64,000 bases of DNA from CAYOHP01 sp964403795 [NCBI: uncultured bacterium] (GCA_964403795.1 CAYOHP010000017.1:16618-80617); one strand, 5' to 3'; positions 52,733 to 61,424 are shown, numbered from the stretch's first letter. The notes: generated by a model from the letters alone, not told the origin. Program-made: numbers and translations.

Positions 52733-54579
52733 GCGATGGCCTGGAGACCGCAGGCGATGCAGGTCTCCTCGAGGAAGCAGTTGGGGACCGTCATCTCCTT
52801 CTGGGCCCGCTCCCAGTCGCGCCACAGGAACTGGCGGGAGACATCGGCCGAGACGACCTCCCAGGGGAAGGCCTCCTCGGCGCCCCGCTCCCGGTACACG
52901 TACCAGTTGGGGTCGATCCCCACCGCCGCGAAACAGTCGAGCCACTTCTGGTAGGAGAAGCACTCGGTCCAGCCGTCGAACTGGAGGCCCCGGCGATGGG
53001 CTTCGAGCAGCACCGCGCCCAGGCGCCGGTCGCCCCGGGCGAAGGCGGTCTCGAGTTCCGAGAGCTTGATGTCGCGCCACTTGATGGTGACCCGGCGATT
53101 GCGGACGTTGCGCTTCAGGATCCGGATCCGCTCGTCGAGCACCGGCTGGGGCGTGACCGCGCACCACTGGAAGGGCGTGTGGCTCTGGGGCACGAAGGGC
53201 GAGAAGGTGGCCGTGACGTTGAGCTGCCGGCCGTCCATGCCGCGGGTGAGATCCGCGACCTTCTCGAGCAGCTTTGCCAGCTCGTGGATGTCGTGGTCGG
53301 TCTCGGTCGGCAGCCCCACCATGAAGTAGAGCTTCACGTCCCGCCAGCCGCAGTCGACCGCGGCCTTCACCGCGTCCAGGATCTGCTCGTCGGTGATGAC
53401 CTTGTTGATGACGTTGCGGAGGCGCTGTGACCCGGCCTCGGGGGCCAGCGTCAGGTTGGTGCGCTTGACCCGCTCCAAGGCGTGGGCGATCTCGACCGAG
53501 TACTGGTCGACCCTGAGCGACGGGAGGCCCATGGCGACCCGGCGGCCCTCGAAGTCGCGGTTCAGGTCCTCGATCAGCTCCTTCAGTTCGGGGTAGTCGA
53601 CCGAGTTCAGCGACGCCAGCCCGAGTTCCTCGTAGCCGGTCGAGTCGATGATGGCGTTGGCCTGGCGGCGCAGCTCGGCCCGGGAGCGCTGGCGGTGCGG
53701 GCGGGTGATCATCCCCGCCTGGCAGTAGCGGCAGCCGTGCAGGCAGCCCCGGTGGATCTCGAGGTTGGCCCGGTCGTGCACGATCGAGATGTGGGGGAGG
53801 ATCGGGGAGGTCGGGTAGTAGGCGGTCTCGAGGTCGGAGACGATGCGTTTGGGTGTCGAGCGGCCGGGGACACCCCGGTGGCTCCAGCCGAGCGGCGTGC
53901 CGGCCGCGTCGTACTGCCACTCGGTATAGCGGGGGAAGTACAGGCCGGGCATCCCGTCGATGGCGGCGAGCTTCTCGGCCCGGGTCCCCGGGGTCGGTCC
54001 GGAGCGGCGCAGCGGGTGGAGGATCTCGCAGAACTCGAGCAGCGCTTCTTCCGATTCGCCCAGGAACACCGCGTCGACGAAGTCGGCGATCGGCTCCGGG
54101 TTGAAGGTGGCGGGACCGCCCACCACGATCAGCGGGTGCTCGTCCCCGCGCTCTGCGGCGAGGAGCGGGATCCCGGCCAGCGAGAGCATGCGCAACAGGT
54201 TCGAATACAGCATCTCGTAGGGGAGCGAGAAGCCGAGCACGTCGAGGTCGCTGGCCCGGGAGCGGGTCTCGAGCGTGAAGAGCGGGATGCCTTCCTTGGC
54301 CATCAGCTCCTGCATGTCGAGCCAGGGGGCGAAGACCCGCTCGGCCGCGACCCCCGGGGCCCGCTCGGGGTCGTTCAGCATGTGATAGAGGATGCGGATC
54401 CCGAGGTGGCTCATCCCGATCTCGTAGACGTCGGGGAAGGCGAGGCCCACCCGGAGCGCCCCCTCGGTCCGGATCCCGGGCTGGTTCCACTCGCCCCCGA
54501 TGTAGCGGGCGGGCTTGTCCACGGACGGCAGCATCCGCTCGAGGCGGGCGAAGTCGACGGTGCGAATCGTATCGTTCAT
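52726..54579 (-). CDS. TIGR03960-type radical SAM protein
   Basis: The 617-aa protein has an N-terminal B12-binding-like region (LRVGLAFPDVYEIGMSHLGI, LIVVGGPATFNPEP, AVFLGESEE). The radical SAM core carries the cluster motif HRGCLHGCRYCQAGM (C279, C283, C286), then TLAPEAGSQRLRNVINKVI and KLYFMVGLPTETDHD. The C-terminal third is the family-specific extension ending with CIACGLQAI. It overlaps the DUF2344 gene that follows. Function unknown; conserved in many Gram-negative and some Gram-positive phyla. ATG 54579 has no SD and a TAGACT box 11 nt away. Confidence 0.93.
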   Translation of the reverse strand: MNDTIRTVDFARLERMLPSVDKPARYIGGEWNQPGIRTEGALRVGLAFPDVYEIGMSHLGIRILYHMLNDPERAPGVAAERVFAPWLDMQELMAKEGIPLFTLETRSRASDLDVLGFSLPYEMLYSNLLRMLSLAGIPLLAAERGDEHPLIVVGGPATFNPEPIADFVDAVFLGESEEALLEFCEILHPLRRSGPTPGTRAEKLAAIDGMPGLYFPRYTEWQYDAAGTPLGWSHRGVPGRSTPKRIVSDLETAYYPTSPILPHISIVHDRANLEIHRGCLHGCRYCQAGMITRPHRQRSRAELRRQANAIIDSTGYEELGLASLNSVDYPELKELIEDLNRDFEGRRVAMGLPSLRVDQYSVEIAHALERVKRTNLTLAPEAGSQRLRNVINKVITDEQILDAVKAAVDCGWRDVKLYFMVGLPTETDHDIHELAKLLEKVADLTRGMDGRQLNVTATFSPFVPQSHTPFQWCAVTPQPVLDERIRILKRNVRNRRVTIKWRDIKLSELETAFARGDRRLGAVLLEAHRRGLQFDGWTECFSYQKWLDCFAAVGIDPNWYVYRERGAEEAFPWEVVSADVSRQFLWRDWERAQKEMTVPNCFLEETCIACGLQAIAC

Positions 54580-54590
54580 GTGCGGTATGG

Positions 54591-54596
54591 AGTCTA
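54591..54596 (-). promoter_or_regulatory. -10-like box ahead of the TIGR03960 gene
   Basis: The minus strand reads GG-TAGACT-CC, 11 nt before ATG 54579, with no SD: a leaderless-type start. Confidence 0.45.
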
Positions 54597-54621
54597 CCGC
54601 TTCGGCGGCCGAAACGGCAGT

Positions 54622-54641
54622 GGGGGAAGGTCGGGAGCCGC
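54622..54641 (-). repeat. Dispersed element, copy 2 (one mismatch)
   Basis: The minus strand reads GCGGCTCCCGACCTTCCCCC, one mismatch from the copies at 27180 and 61286. Its left end is 62 nt from ATG 54579, the same distance as at the ABC operon. Confidence 0.45.
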
Positions 54642-54708
54642 GGCCCCGGGATCGGGGCCAAGGGCCCGGAGAGCGATCCGAGGCGTTCCGGCCTCGGACC
54701 CGATCCGG

Positions 54709-54714
54709 TACGCT
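54709..54714 (+). promoter_or_regulatory. -10-like box ahead of the phospholipase C gene
   Basis: GG-TACGCT-GC lies 9 nt before ATG 54724, with no SD: a leaderless-type start. Confidence 0.45.
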
Positions 54715-54723
54715 GCAGACGCA

Positions 54724-56331
54724 ATGTTCCGCGGTCCACGGCCGGTCGCTGTCCTGCTTCCCCTGGCCTGGGTCCTGGCATCCACCTCGCCGCTTTGGGC
54801 CTGGTTCCCTCCCGACGAAGAGGTCGAAGCACGGCCGAACGTGCACGGCACGATCCTGCTCCGGGCCATCGACATCCTCCGGGCCGACGGCTACCTGCGG
54901 GCGGCTGACCTGTTCCTGCGCTACCGCCGGCCGCTCCTCCAGGGGATGCGCGACGCCGACAAGGGAAAGGGCGCGCTCGAGGAGGACCGGATCCTGGCGG
55001 CGCTCGAGGCCAAGGTACTCGCCAAGCGGCCCCGCGCCGCCTGGGAGCGGATCTGGCGGGAGCGGAAACCGGACCTCGCCGAGGCCATCGACAAGGTGGT
55101 GCCCTTCGGGATCCCCATCGCCCCGTTCACCCACTTCTACAACCCGCGCACCGGCCGGGGTCTCCACATGCGGCTCGGCACCCATCGGGGTTTCGACCTG
55201 GACGCAGTCCTCCCCATGATCGAACGCCTGTCGGTGATCCCCTGGGAGTGGGCCACCCTGCTCGGGCCCCACATGGCCTCGGCCGACCGGATCGAGTGGG
55301 ACTACGCCATGGCGGTGGACGCCATGCGCCAGGCCGCGGGAGGCGTCGATCCCTCCCGGGAGGAGCCGGCCCGGGCGGCGCGCCTCGACTTGATGCGGGA
55401 ATCGGAGCCGGTCGACCGGGCCCTCGACCCGGGCCTGGCGGCGGCCATGGTGCACCTGGGCCGGGCGCTCCATTTCGCGGGCGACTCGACCGTGCCCCAG
55501 CACGCCGATGACGACGGCAGCCAGGACCCGGGGTCTCGGCACCTCTCCTTCGAGGCCCGCTCCGAGGAAGTGGTCGCCGGGGCGGACTTCCCCCATGCCT
55601 CGTCGGGCGCCCTGGAGACACCCGGTGGTCCCGGCGATGTGGTGGTGCGCGGCGCCGGGGAGGCGGTGCGCTGGATCCGGGAGGCGAGCGGCGACCCGGC
55701 CGCCCAGGACCGGGTGCTCCGGGCCATGATCCCGCTGGCCGAGCGGCTCACCGCCGGTCTCATGCTCCGCTTCCTCCGCACCTGGAAGAGCGAGGAGCGG
55801 CCGGTGCTGGGCGTCCACGTCGTCGAGGTGGAGCGCCTCCGCGGTCACGACTGGACCTCCAAGGAGGACTTCGGCGCCCGGCTCACCCTCGGGGGCTCGA
55901 GCTTCGAGACCGGGGTGCTCTCGGGAGCCGACCTGGTGAAGCCCCAGGCCTGGTTGCCGGACGCCTGGTTCCACGTGGCGGTGGCGACCGGCGCCGGCTC
56001 GACGCTGCCTGGTCGCACCGGGGTGGTGGTCGAGGTCTTCGACGCCGACGGCGCCGACCGGAACCCGGTCGACCTGGTGCCGGGGGCAGCGGGTCCGGCC
56101 CTCCATCTGCAAGTGGACGCGGCCACCGGCGAGGTGACCGGGCCCGGGATCACAGGACGGATCGGCCACCCGATCGAGGTGCGGGGCGACGCCCGGGGAC
56201 GGGCCCGGGCCCGGGCCGTGGTGCTGGTGGAGCGCTTCCCCCGCCCCGCCCGGGCCCTGGTTTGCGAGGACCAGGGGCTCCTGGCCGGGCCGCGCTCGGC
56301 CGAACCGGGCTTCGACGACCTGGGGGGCTGA
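54724..56331 (+). CDS. Exported zinc-dependent phospholipase C-like protein with C2-like domain
   Basis: The 535-aa product has a signal peptide (PVAVLLPLAWVLASTSPLWA). The mature helical domain shows zinc-PLC/S1-P1 ligand patterns in order: His41 (VHGTIL), the segment APFTHFYNP (His137), WDYAMAVDAM, and MVHLGRALHFAGDSTVPQHADDD (His250-x3-Asp254 and His260). The region ~355-470 resembles a C2 domain (VLGVHVVEVERLRGHDW, VVVEVFDADGADRNPVD), which could bind Ca2+ and membrane. It probably hydrolyses phospholipid head groups outside the cell. The ATG has no SD and a TACGCT box 9 nt upstream. Divergent from the TIGR03960 gene. Confidence 0.85.
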   Translation: MFRGPRPVAVLLPLAWVLASTSPLWAWFPPDEEVEARPNVHGTILLRAIDILRADGYLRAADLFLRYRRPLLQGMRDADKGKGALEEDRILAALEAKVLAKRPRAAWERIWRERKPDLAEAIDKVVPFGIPIAPFTHFYNPRTGRGLHMRLGTHRGFDLDAVLPMIERLSVIPWEWATLLGPHMASADRIEWDYAMAVDAMRQAAGGVDPSREEPARAARLDLMRESEPVDRALDPGLAAAMVHLGRALHFAGDSTVPQHADDDGSQDPGSRHLSFEARSEEVVAGADFPHASSGALETPGGPGDVVVRGAGEAVRWIREASGDPAAQDRVLRAMIPLAERLTAGLMLRFLRTWKSEERPVLGVHVVEVERLRGHDWTSKEDFGARLTLGGSSFETGVLSGADLVKPQAWLPDAWFHVAVATGAGSTLPGRTGVVVEVFDADGADRNPVDLVPGAAGPALHLQVDAATGEVTGPGITGRIGHPIEVRGDARGRARARAVVLVERFPRPARALVCEDQGLLAGPRSAEPGFDDLGG

Positions 56332-56361
56332 GAGGCCGGGGCGCGACCTTCGACGACTTCC

Positions 56362-56367
56362 TATCCT
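56362..56367 (+). promoter_or_regulatory. -10-like box for the EF-hand/pseudopilin operon
   Basis: TATCCT lies 6 nt before an in-frame GTG (56374) and 72 nt before GTG 56440, so either a leaderless or a leadered start is possible. Confidence 0.4.
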
Positions 56368-56439
56368 CCCCGGGTGTCGCGTCGTCTCCGAGGAAGGGAA
56401 GCGGAACGGAGGTCGACCGGACTCGCTGAAGGGGTATCC

Positions 56440-57567
56440 GTGCACACTCGTTCCTCCCGCGTCCTCGGCGTTTTCCTCTTCCCTCTCCTCCTCGGCCCCG
56501 TCCCGGTGTCCGCCGGCGGACCCGGGGCTCCCGTCGACGGGATCCCGGTCGGCGGCGGGGTGGGCGTGCAGGCCCCCGACATCGACCTCGCCTCCCAGGG
56601 CGGGGTGCTCTCGGCCTTGAACGGTGGCCGGGGCGGGTCGGGCTCCGGTCGCGAGGAGTCCGGCGGCAAAGGGCCGCCTTGGCTGACCGGGGGCTCCGGC
56701 GACGACGACGAGGACGCCTCGATCGGGGGCGTCGATCTCAACGACAAGGGCGACCAGCTCCCCTCCCCCCACGAGAACGTGGCCTGCAAGCAGAAGAAGA
56801 AGGGCTGCCTGCTCCGCACCTGGCCAGGCTTGAAACAGGTCCTCCTCAAGTTCCAAGCCGGCGACTACGCCGGGGGCGTGGCGGCCCTCGAGACCACCTG
56901 CCGCCAGCTCGACGACGCCGAGCGGGCCGGCCTCGGCAAGCCCGGCAAGCAGGCCGCCGCCACCCGGAGGGCCTTCGCCCTGGCCCAGGAGACCGGCGGG
57001 ACGGCCAACGCCGACCCCGCTTCCCAGACCCCGGTGAAGGAAGCCGTGAACACCGCGGCCGAGCAGAGCTCGCCGATCCTGCTCGACATGAACGGCAACG
57101 GGATCGCCGACGTGACCAGCACCCACGTGACCGATCCGACCGGGGGCTTCGTCCGGGAGGGGTCGGTGGCCTTCGACGTCTCGGGCCTGGGCCGGGGCTG
57201 GTTCACCGAGTGGGTGAAGCCGGGCACCGACGGCCTGCTGGCCCATGACGCCGACGGCAACGGCCGGGTCGACTCGATCGTCGAGCTCTTCGGCGATGCC
57301 GACGGGTTCGAGGACGGGTACGCCAAGCTGGCCATGTTCGACCGGGACGGGGACGGCGCGGTGTCGGGCGGCGAGTTGGCCGGGCTCTCGGTCTGGATCG
57401 ACGACGGCGACGGTCTCTGCCAGCCGACCGAGCTGCGGGGCGTGGCCGAGCACGGGATCACCCGCCTCTCGGTCCGGCACGTCGGCTACCTCTCGAGCTT
57501 CGTGCGCAACGGCGTCGAGGCGCGGTCCTGGGACTGGTTCCCCCGCTCCCGCTCGGTCGCGGACTGA
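56440..57567 (+). CDS. Exported EF-hand calcium-binding protein, first gene of a pseudopilin operon
   Basis: The 375-aa product starts at GTG 56440 (AAGGGG 5 nt upstream; an alternative GTG 56374 lies in the same frame). After a signal peptide (LGVFLFPLLLGPVPVSAGG) comes a Gly/Ser/Asp-rich linker, then a Cys-containing helix region, then at least four EF-hand-like loops: D216-MNGNGIAD, D270-ADGNGRVD, D301-RDGDGAVS and D321-DGDG. It may be a calcium-dependent surface or secreted partner of the pseudopilins encoded 8 bp downstream. The repeats are spread over an extended region as in dockerin/RTX-like proteins. Confidence 0.8.
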   Translation: MHTRSSRVLGVFLFPLLLGPVPVSAGGPGAPVDGIPVGGGVGVQAPDIDLASQGGVLSALNGGRGGSGSGREESGGKGPPWLTGGSGDDDEDASIGGVDLNDKGDQLPSPHENVACKQKKKGCLLRTWPGLKQVLLKFQAGDYAGGVAALETTCRQLDDAERAGLGKPGKQAAATRRAFALAQETGGTANADPASQTPVKEAVNTAAEQSSPILLDMNGNGIADVTSTHVTDPTGGFVREGSVAFDVSGLGRGWFTEWVKPGTDGLLAHDADGNGRVDSIVELFGDADGFEDGYAKLAMFDRDGDGAVSGGELAGLSVWIDDGDGLCQPTELRGVAEHGITRLSVRHVGYLSSFVRNGVEARSWDWFPRSRSVAD

Positions 57568-57575
57568 GGCGAGCG

Positions 57576-58157
57576 GTGAACCGCGATCGTCGTCGGGGCG
57601 CGGTGCTCGCCGCCCTCTCCATGGTGGTGCTGGTGTTCGGAGCCATGGGCCTCGTCATGGCGCTCTCGCACCAGGCCGACCAGACCCGTTCGGTGCACGC
57701 CTCGCTGGCCCAGGGTCGGCTGGCCACCGAGCTGGCGGAGTCGGCGCTGGCCGAGACCCTGGCCGAGTTCGGGACCGTGCTCTCCGGCCTGGCCGGGAGC
57801 GGGGACCACCGGAGCCGGTTGGCGGGCGCCGCCGAGGCGGGTCGGGTGCCGGGCCCCAAGGTCTTCGACCTCGAGGTCTTCGAGTACGACCCGCTCCGGA
57901 CCCGGGATCTGCTGGAGGAGGGCCGGGGCGGGGTCGAACTCTCGCCGGTGTTGCTCCGGCCGCTCTACTACGGGCTGATGGCGAACCTGGGCGAGATGGA
58001 GCTCTCCTGCACCGCCAGCCTGGCCCTGGTGGGCGGGCGCAAGCTGGTCCGGCGGGTGACGGCGGTCCACTCGTTCGCGCTGCAGCCCGACGGCAGGAGC
58101 TTCCGCATCGTCCCGGTGCCGCTCCGGGTGATGGTCGATCGGAGGCCGAAGCTGTGA
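57576..58157 (+). CDS. PilX/GspK-like minor pseudopilin
   Basis: The 193-aa protein starts at GTG 57576 with GAGGCGAG upstream. It begins RRRGAVLAALSMVVLVFGAMGLVMAL, a basic n-region plus membrane helix with the pattern of PilX/GspK-type N-termini, but with no clear prepilin Glu at position 5. The ectodomain is ~150 residues. It overlaps the next gene by 4 bp. Confidence 0.75.
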   Translation: MNRDRRRGAVLAALSMVVLVFGAMGLVMALSHQADQTRSVHASLAQGRLATELAESALAETLAEFGTVLSGLAGSGDHRSRLAGAAEAGRVPGPKVFDLEVFEYDPLRTRDLLEEGRGGVELSPVLLRPLYYGLMANLGEMELSCTASLALVGGRKLVRRVTAVHSFALQPDGRSFRIVPVPLRVMVDRRPKL

Positions 58158-58939
58158 GGCGATTCCCTCCTCGACGGCTCCAAGGATCGACGGTGGCACG
58201 TCGGCGCCGCGGCCTCACCCTGCTCGAACTGGTGATCGCGGTCTCCCTCATGGCGGTGGTGATCGGGACTGCGGCCAGCGGGTTCGGCATGCTCTCCCGC
58301 CAATCGGTGCACGCCGCCGACACCCTGACCCAGACCCGCAAGGTGATGCAGCTCCTCGAGGAGGTGCGGCTCGAACTCTCGTCGCTGGTGATGAACCCGT
58401 TCGCGGACGGACGGCTCCACTACCGCAACTCGTTCGTGATCTCGCGGCCCCACGGCACCTCGATCCAGTTCGTGACCGAACGCCAGGATGCGAAGGAAGG
58501 CCGGAAGCGCTTCCTCGTCTACTACGAGGCGGTGAATCCCGAGGGGACGGTGGGCCCCGGGCCGCTGGTGCTCCGCAAGCGCACCTGGGAGTTCCTGGAG
58601 CTGGGGAACTTCCAGGCCCGGTTGCCGCGGGGAGGCACCTGGCCCGCGGAGTGGATCGGCGAGCTGGTCGAGGACGAGACCCGCCGCTACCAGGACCTCG
58701 TGATCCATGACATGAGGTGGCAGTACCTGGTGCCTTCCGACAACGAGGGCCGGGTCTTCTTCCGCTTGAAGGTGGTGGTGGCGGCCCGGGACGGGAAGCG
58801 CCTGCTGCCCTACTCGACGCTGGTCTCGGTGGCGACCCCGGATCTCCCCGCCGAGATCTCGACCTGCCGCTGCCTGTTCGCTCCCTGCTTCGACCCCAAG
58901 GTCCCCGACTGTTCCTGCTGCGTGGAGGGGGCGTCATGA
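58154..58939 (+). CDS. Prepilin-like protein (GspJ/PilW-type minor pseudopilin)
   Basis: The 261-aa protein starts at GTG 58154, overlapping the previous stop, with GGAGG 8 nt upstream. The prepilin signal RRRRG-LTLLELVIAVSLMAVVIG has the peptidase site after Gly, Glu at +5 and a long hydrophobic helix. The ~230-residue ectodomain and the position between PilX-like and GspI-like genes fit GspJ/PilW. It ends with a Cys-rich stretch (CRCLFAPCFDPKVPDCSCC). Confidence 0.88.
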   Translation: MRRFPPRRLQGSTVARRRRGLTLLELVIAVSLMAVVIGTAASGFGMLSRQSVHAADTLTQTRKVMQLLEEVRLELSSLVMNPFADGRLHYRNSFVISRPHGTSIQFVTERQDAKEGRKRFLVYYEAVNPEGTVGPGPLVLRKRTWEFLELGNFQARLPRGGTWPAEWIGELVEDETRRYQDLVIHDMRWQYLVPSDNEGRVFFRLKVVVAARDGKRLLPYSTLVSVATPDLPAEISTCRCLFAPCFDPKVPDCSCCVEGAS

Positions 58940-59451
58940 GGAAGGCGGAATCCGGGCGTCCCGGAATCGGGTTGCGAGTTCCCACCCGCAGCGGCGTCGC
59001 CCTGCTCGAGGTGGTGCTCGCCATGGGCCTGATCGCCTGCGTCCTGGGCGGGGCCCTCTCGCTCTCGTCGCAGAACACCCGGGAGCACCAGGAGATCCTG
59101 GAGCGGGCAGTGGCCGAGGGCCTGTGCCTGGACGTGATCGAGCGTCTCAAGTACTACAAGACGTTCTGGGCCCTCCCGGGCGAGCCGGCCGCACCGCCCC
59201 TGGGGGTCGCGGGTCCGCCGATCGAGGAGATGTACGGGCCTGTCGAGCTGCGCTCCGGCTGGCAAACCCTCTTCGACAAGGTCTACCTGGACCACCTGGC
59301 GGCGCTGGGGATGACGCCCCGGCCCACCATCACCCGGACCCCGGTGAAGGAGGTCTTCGGCCTCTTCCGGCTCGAGGTCGCGGTCGAGTGGCAGAACGCC
59401 GGAGGGCATGCGCGAAGGGTGAAGGTGGCGCGGTACTGCTACGCGCCGTAG
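58936..59451 (+). CDS. Prepilin-like protein (GspI/PilV-type minor pseudopilin)
   Basis: The 171-aa protein starts at ATG 58936 overlapping the previous stop (ATGA). The prepilin signal RSG-VALLEVVLAMGLIACVLGG has Glu at +5 after the Gly. A ~140-residue ectodomain follows, ending near RYCYAP. It is the last of the three pseudopilin genes; no secretin, assembly ATPase or prepilin peptidase is present in the window, so the core machinery is elsewhere. Confidence 0.88.
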   Translation: MRKAESGRPGIGLRVPTRSGVALLEVVLAMGLIACVLGGALSLSSQNTREHQEILERAVAEGLCLDVIERLKYYKTFWALPGEPAAPPLGVAGPPIEEMYGPVELRSGWQTLFDKVYLDHLAALGMTPRPTITRTPVKEVFGLFRLEVAVEWQNAGGHARRVKVARYCYAP

Positions 59452-59578
59452 GGTGCTGGCGACTCCCACGGTGACCCGGACCACGGCGCGTGACAACGCG
59501 TGTGGGATGCCGGACGGGACCTCCCCGGTCGATCCTCGCCGGCCTCCGTCACGAGACGGAAGCGTGCGAGGAGTGAGT

Positions 59579-59584
59579 TACCTT
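59579..59584 (+). promoter_or_regulatory. -10-like box for the Uma2 gene
   Basis: GT-TACCTT-GA lies 15 nt before ATG 59600 and just upstream of the AGAGAGGG SD. Confidence 0.35.
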
Positions 59585-59599
59585 GAGAGGAGAGAGGGC

Positions 59600-60166
59600 A
59601 TGGCCATGCCGGCAGACCAGCGGGCCCGGGTCCGGGTCGACGAGTTCGTCCCGCCGCGGGACGACCGGAGATACGAGATCCTGGACGGTGAGGTCATGGT
59701 GAGGGGTGCGACCACCCTTCGTCATGAACGGATCCTCCGGCGGCTCCTGCTCCGGCTCACGACCTGGGCGGAGGCCAAGGGAGCCGGCGAGGTCTTCGGC
59801 TCCGGTGCTGCGGTCGTGCTCGAGGATCACACCTGCGTCGTCCCCGACCTCCTCTTCGTTTCGACGGAACGGGCCGGCATCCTGGCCGAGGACGCGGTGC
59901 GGGGACCCCCGGATCTGGTGGTCGAGGTGCTCTCGCCGGGAACCCGGGGCCTGGACATGATCCGCAAGCGTGATCTCTACGATCGCTTCGGAGTGGCCGA
60001 GTACTGGCTGGTCGACCCCGAGGCCGACGTGGTCACGGTGCTCCGGCGGGACGGCGAGGGACGACTGGCGGCCTGCGAGGAATTCTCCCTGGAACGCGGG
60101 GATGGACCCTTGGCCAGCCCGGGGTTGCCCGGATTCGCACTGGAACTCGACGAGCTCCTCGGATAG
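59600..60166 (+). CDS. Uma2-family PD-(D/E)XK nuclease-like protein
   Basis: The 188-aa protein has the Uma2/DUF820 pattern: EILDGEVMVRGATTLRHERIL at the start, VVPDLLFVSTERA (PD, 82-83), DLVVEVLSPGTRGLDMIRKRDLY (E109, K123), GVAEYWLVDPEADVV. The Pro-Asp, Glu-x-x and Lys residues form the PD-(D/E)XK triad. A biological role (restriction, transposon-linked or unknown) is not established for most members. ATG 59600 has a purine-rich SD (AGAGAGGG). Confidence 0.9.
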   Translation: MAMPADQRARVRVDEFVPPRDDRRYEILDGEVMVRGATTLRHERILRRLLLRLTTWAEAKGAGEVFGSGAAVVLEDHTCVVPDLLFVSTERAGILAEDAVRGPPDLVVEVLSPGTRGLDMIRKRDLYDRFGVAEYWLVDPEADVVTVLRRDGEGRLAACEEFSLERGDGPLASPGLPGFALELDELLG

Positions 60167-60410
60167 AAGTCGGCACCCGGGGGTCCACCGCAAGTCCCCG
60201 GGTCTCCCGCCACGACCCTGAAGTCTCCCTGCAGCTTCGGCCTGCTCAGAGCCTGAGGGGTTTTCCCCGGCGTCGGCCCGAGAGCGACACGGCGCCCCGG
60301 CTGCAAGGCGATCGACGAAGCGGGCAGCGGATCCTGCCTGCGAGGAGACCGCTGCCGCAGGCGGGGATGACGGGGCGCTCGAAGCCAGCCGGGGAAATCC
60401 CCTCTGGCTC
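60167..60410. other. Gene-free interval between convergent Uma2 and diiron-protein genes
   Basis: The 244 bp hold small hairpins, GGGG-TTTT-CCCC at 60257-60268 and GCCTGCG/CGCAGGC at 60336-60362, which may end the two convergent transcripts. No ORF or RNA gene is recognised. Confidence 0.5.
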
Positions 60411-61142
60411 TCAGGACTCGCGATCGAGGGTCTCCTTCAGGACCTTCCCCATGGCCAGGAGGGCCTGGGCGCCATCGCCGACGAAGACCGAGCCGTGCAT
60501 GGTGGCGAGGCGGCGGGGGGCCAGGGCGGCCAGCATGTCCACCAGGCCCTGGGTCTTCCGGGTGTAGGGCATGTAGTCGACGAAGGGGCTCTGCTGGTAG
60601 CTCGTGAGGGTGGCCTGGAAGCGGCCGACGACGTCCGATTCGGTGAGGGCTTCGACGTTCCCGGACTGGTGGAAGAGGTCGGAGGCCAGCAGCAGGGAGT
60701 CGGACTCCTCGAACATGAGGCCGGCGTCCCAGCCGTGGGGGAAGTGGGGAGTGCGCAGGTACCGGAAGCGTCGCCGACCGGTGGTGAGGACCTCCCCGTG
60801 CCCCATGGAGCGGGCAGGGCGGAGGGCCCCGTCGTTCACGTCGACCTGGGCGCCGACGAAGCTGCATACCGCCTGGGCCCGGGGAGCCAGGGCCAGCCAC
60901 TCGTTCAGGGAACCGCACTCGTCGGGCTCGTAGTGGCTGAACCCGATCCACCGGAGGGTGCTCGGATCCAGGACCTTCGCCACCGCCTCCCGCACCAGCG
61001 GGAAGATGCCCTTCATGCCGGTGTGATAGAGGAGGGGCTCGTCGTCCTCGAAGAGGAACTGGCTGAAGCCGAGGTCGATCTCCGGGATGAAGGTGTTGAT
61101 CCGATGGACACCGGGGGCGATCTCGTCGACGACGGCTTGCAT
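60411..61142 (-). CDS. Metallo-beta-lactamase-fold diiron protein (ODP/flavodiiron-type)
   Basis: The 243-aa protein starts at ATG 61142 with GAGGGAG 4-5 nt upstream. It has the diiron signature [10 protein letters not shown] (H-x-E-x-D), [26 protein letters not shown] and ATMHGSVF. This is the oxygen-binding beta-lactamase domain of flavodiiron/ROO proteins, here standing alone without a flavodoxin domain. It likely senses or reduces O2 or NO; some family members signal. Confidence 0.85.
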   Translation of the reverse strand: MQAVVDEIAPGVHRINTFIPEIDLGFSQFLFEDDEPLLYHTGMKGIFPLVREAVAKVLDPSTLRWIGFSHYEPDECGSLNEWLALAPRAQAVCSFVGAQVDVNDGALRPARSMGHGEVLTTGRRRFRYLRTPHFPHGWDAGLMFEESDSLLLASDLFHQSGNVEALTESDVVGRFQATLTSYQQSPFVDYMPYTRKTQGLVDMLAALAPRRLATMHGSVFVGDGAQALLAMGKVLKETLDRES

Positions 61143-61285
61143 GGGGCTCCCTCGGGGCCAGGGTACCCGAGGCCGGCCCCCCTCTCCGGTCGCGTGGTGC
61201 GCCTCGGGGCTGGCCCCAGGCCACGCAGGACGCGAGGATGCGGGGGTGCGCGACCAGGGCCGGCTCACTGGAGGTCCCCGGGGGC

Positions 61286-61305
61286 GCGGCTCCCGGCCTT
61301 CCCCC
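61286..61305 (+). repeat. Dispersed element, copy 3 (identical to 27180)
   Basis: GCGGCTCCCGGCCTTCCCCC, identical to the copy before the ABC operon, with the same preceding C. It is 181 nt before the cpaF start. Confidence 0.5.
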
Positions 61306-61418
61306 ATGTCTTTGCCGGGGACGGACCTGATTGGTTCGGCCACGGACGCGGAACCCGCCGGGGGCGGGATCCATGTCCGGACCAGGATCCGACCTTGAAC
61401 CCCCGGGTCCGACGCTGG

Positions 61419-61424
61419 TAGGAT
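61419..61424 (+). promoter_or_regulatory. -10-like box for cpaF
   Basis: GG-TAGGAT-GG lies 42 nt before GTG 61467. Confidence 0.4.
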
